Source of the DNA: Candidatus Wildermuthbacteria bacterium RIFCSPHIGHO2_02_FULL_45_25
GTDB taxonomy: Bacteria; Patescibacteriota; Minisyncoccia; Minisyncoccales; UBA10102
Assembly: GCA_001823215.1 (NCBI GenBank)
Contig: MHTV01000006.1
Span: 1 to 35,304, forward strand
DNA: 35,304 nt
Direction: 5' to 3'
Shown here: positions 35,240-35,304 of the stretch, one piece after another
Numbering within the stretch: the first letter of the stretch is position 1
Layout of the letters: every line of letters starts with the position of its first letter
Made by a program: the position numbers and the translations under genes
The notes under the pieces: model-generated
What the model was told of the DNA's origin: nothing
The model's database searches: none
Seen by the model: only the letters and a program-made list of their open reading frames with translations

Positions 35240-35304
35240 TTTCTTAACCTTCGAGAATTCTCTGGACAGAGAGAACCCCGCAAGGAGCACATTTTATCGC
35301 CAAA

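Noticed and set aside
1-35304. tRNA, rRNA, CRISPR array, transposase or prophage genes
   Set aside because: None could be supported from the sequence or ORF translations.

Overview
The window is gene-dense and almost every gene lies on the minus strand. The compact style and gene content look like a Patescibacteria/CPR-type bacterium (inference only). Recognisable content, left to right: a truncated pilin-like gene; xseB and xseA; a VanY-like carboxypeptidase; a PrmC-like methyltransferase; DUF167 and DUF84 proteins; a stand-alone tRNA-binding domain; a cluster of small membrane/coiled-coil proteins; one plus-strand ferredoxin reductase-like gene; an FKBP; a LOG-family protein; a bactofilin-like membrane protein; a CAP-domain protein; an HtrA-like protease; a large SdrD-like surface protein; RNase H with a viroplasmin domain; PEP synthase; a LacD-like aldolase; an RRM protein; and a type IV pilus operon. 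In transcription order that operon reads PAS-HK, three lone receivers, PilB, PilC, minor pilins, a secreted protein, PilM fused to SH3b, and a pilin. A Nudix gene with an apparent frameshift closes the window. The strongest unexplained signal is a family of three intergenic elements (973-1116, 3519-3651, 28220-28355). Each has a conserved ~55-nt core (GGAGCGCGACTGGCGCGAG ... TTCAGCAGAA) held between near-perfect 39-43 bp inverted arms. The arm sequences differ between copies, but complementarity is kept. All three copies have the same orientation and sit 4-18 nt upstream of a start codon. Other candidates include a plus-strand ~195-nt ncRNA with promoter and terminator (10189-10417), a promoter/long-hairpin/terminator unit (6872-7041), and a ~290-nt leader with alternative hairpins (17568-17893).
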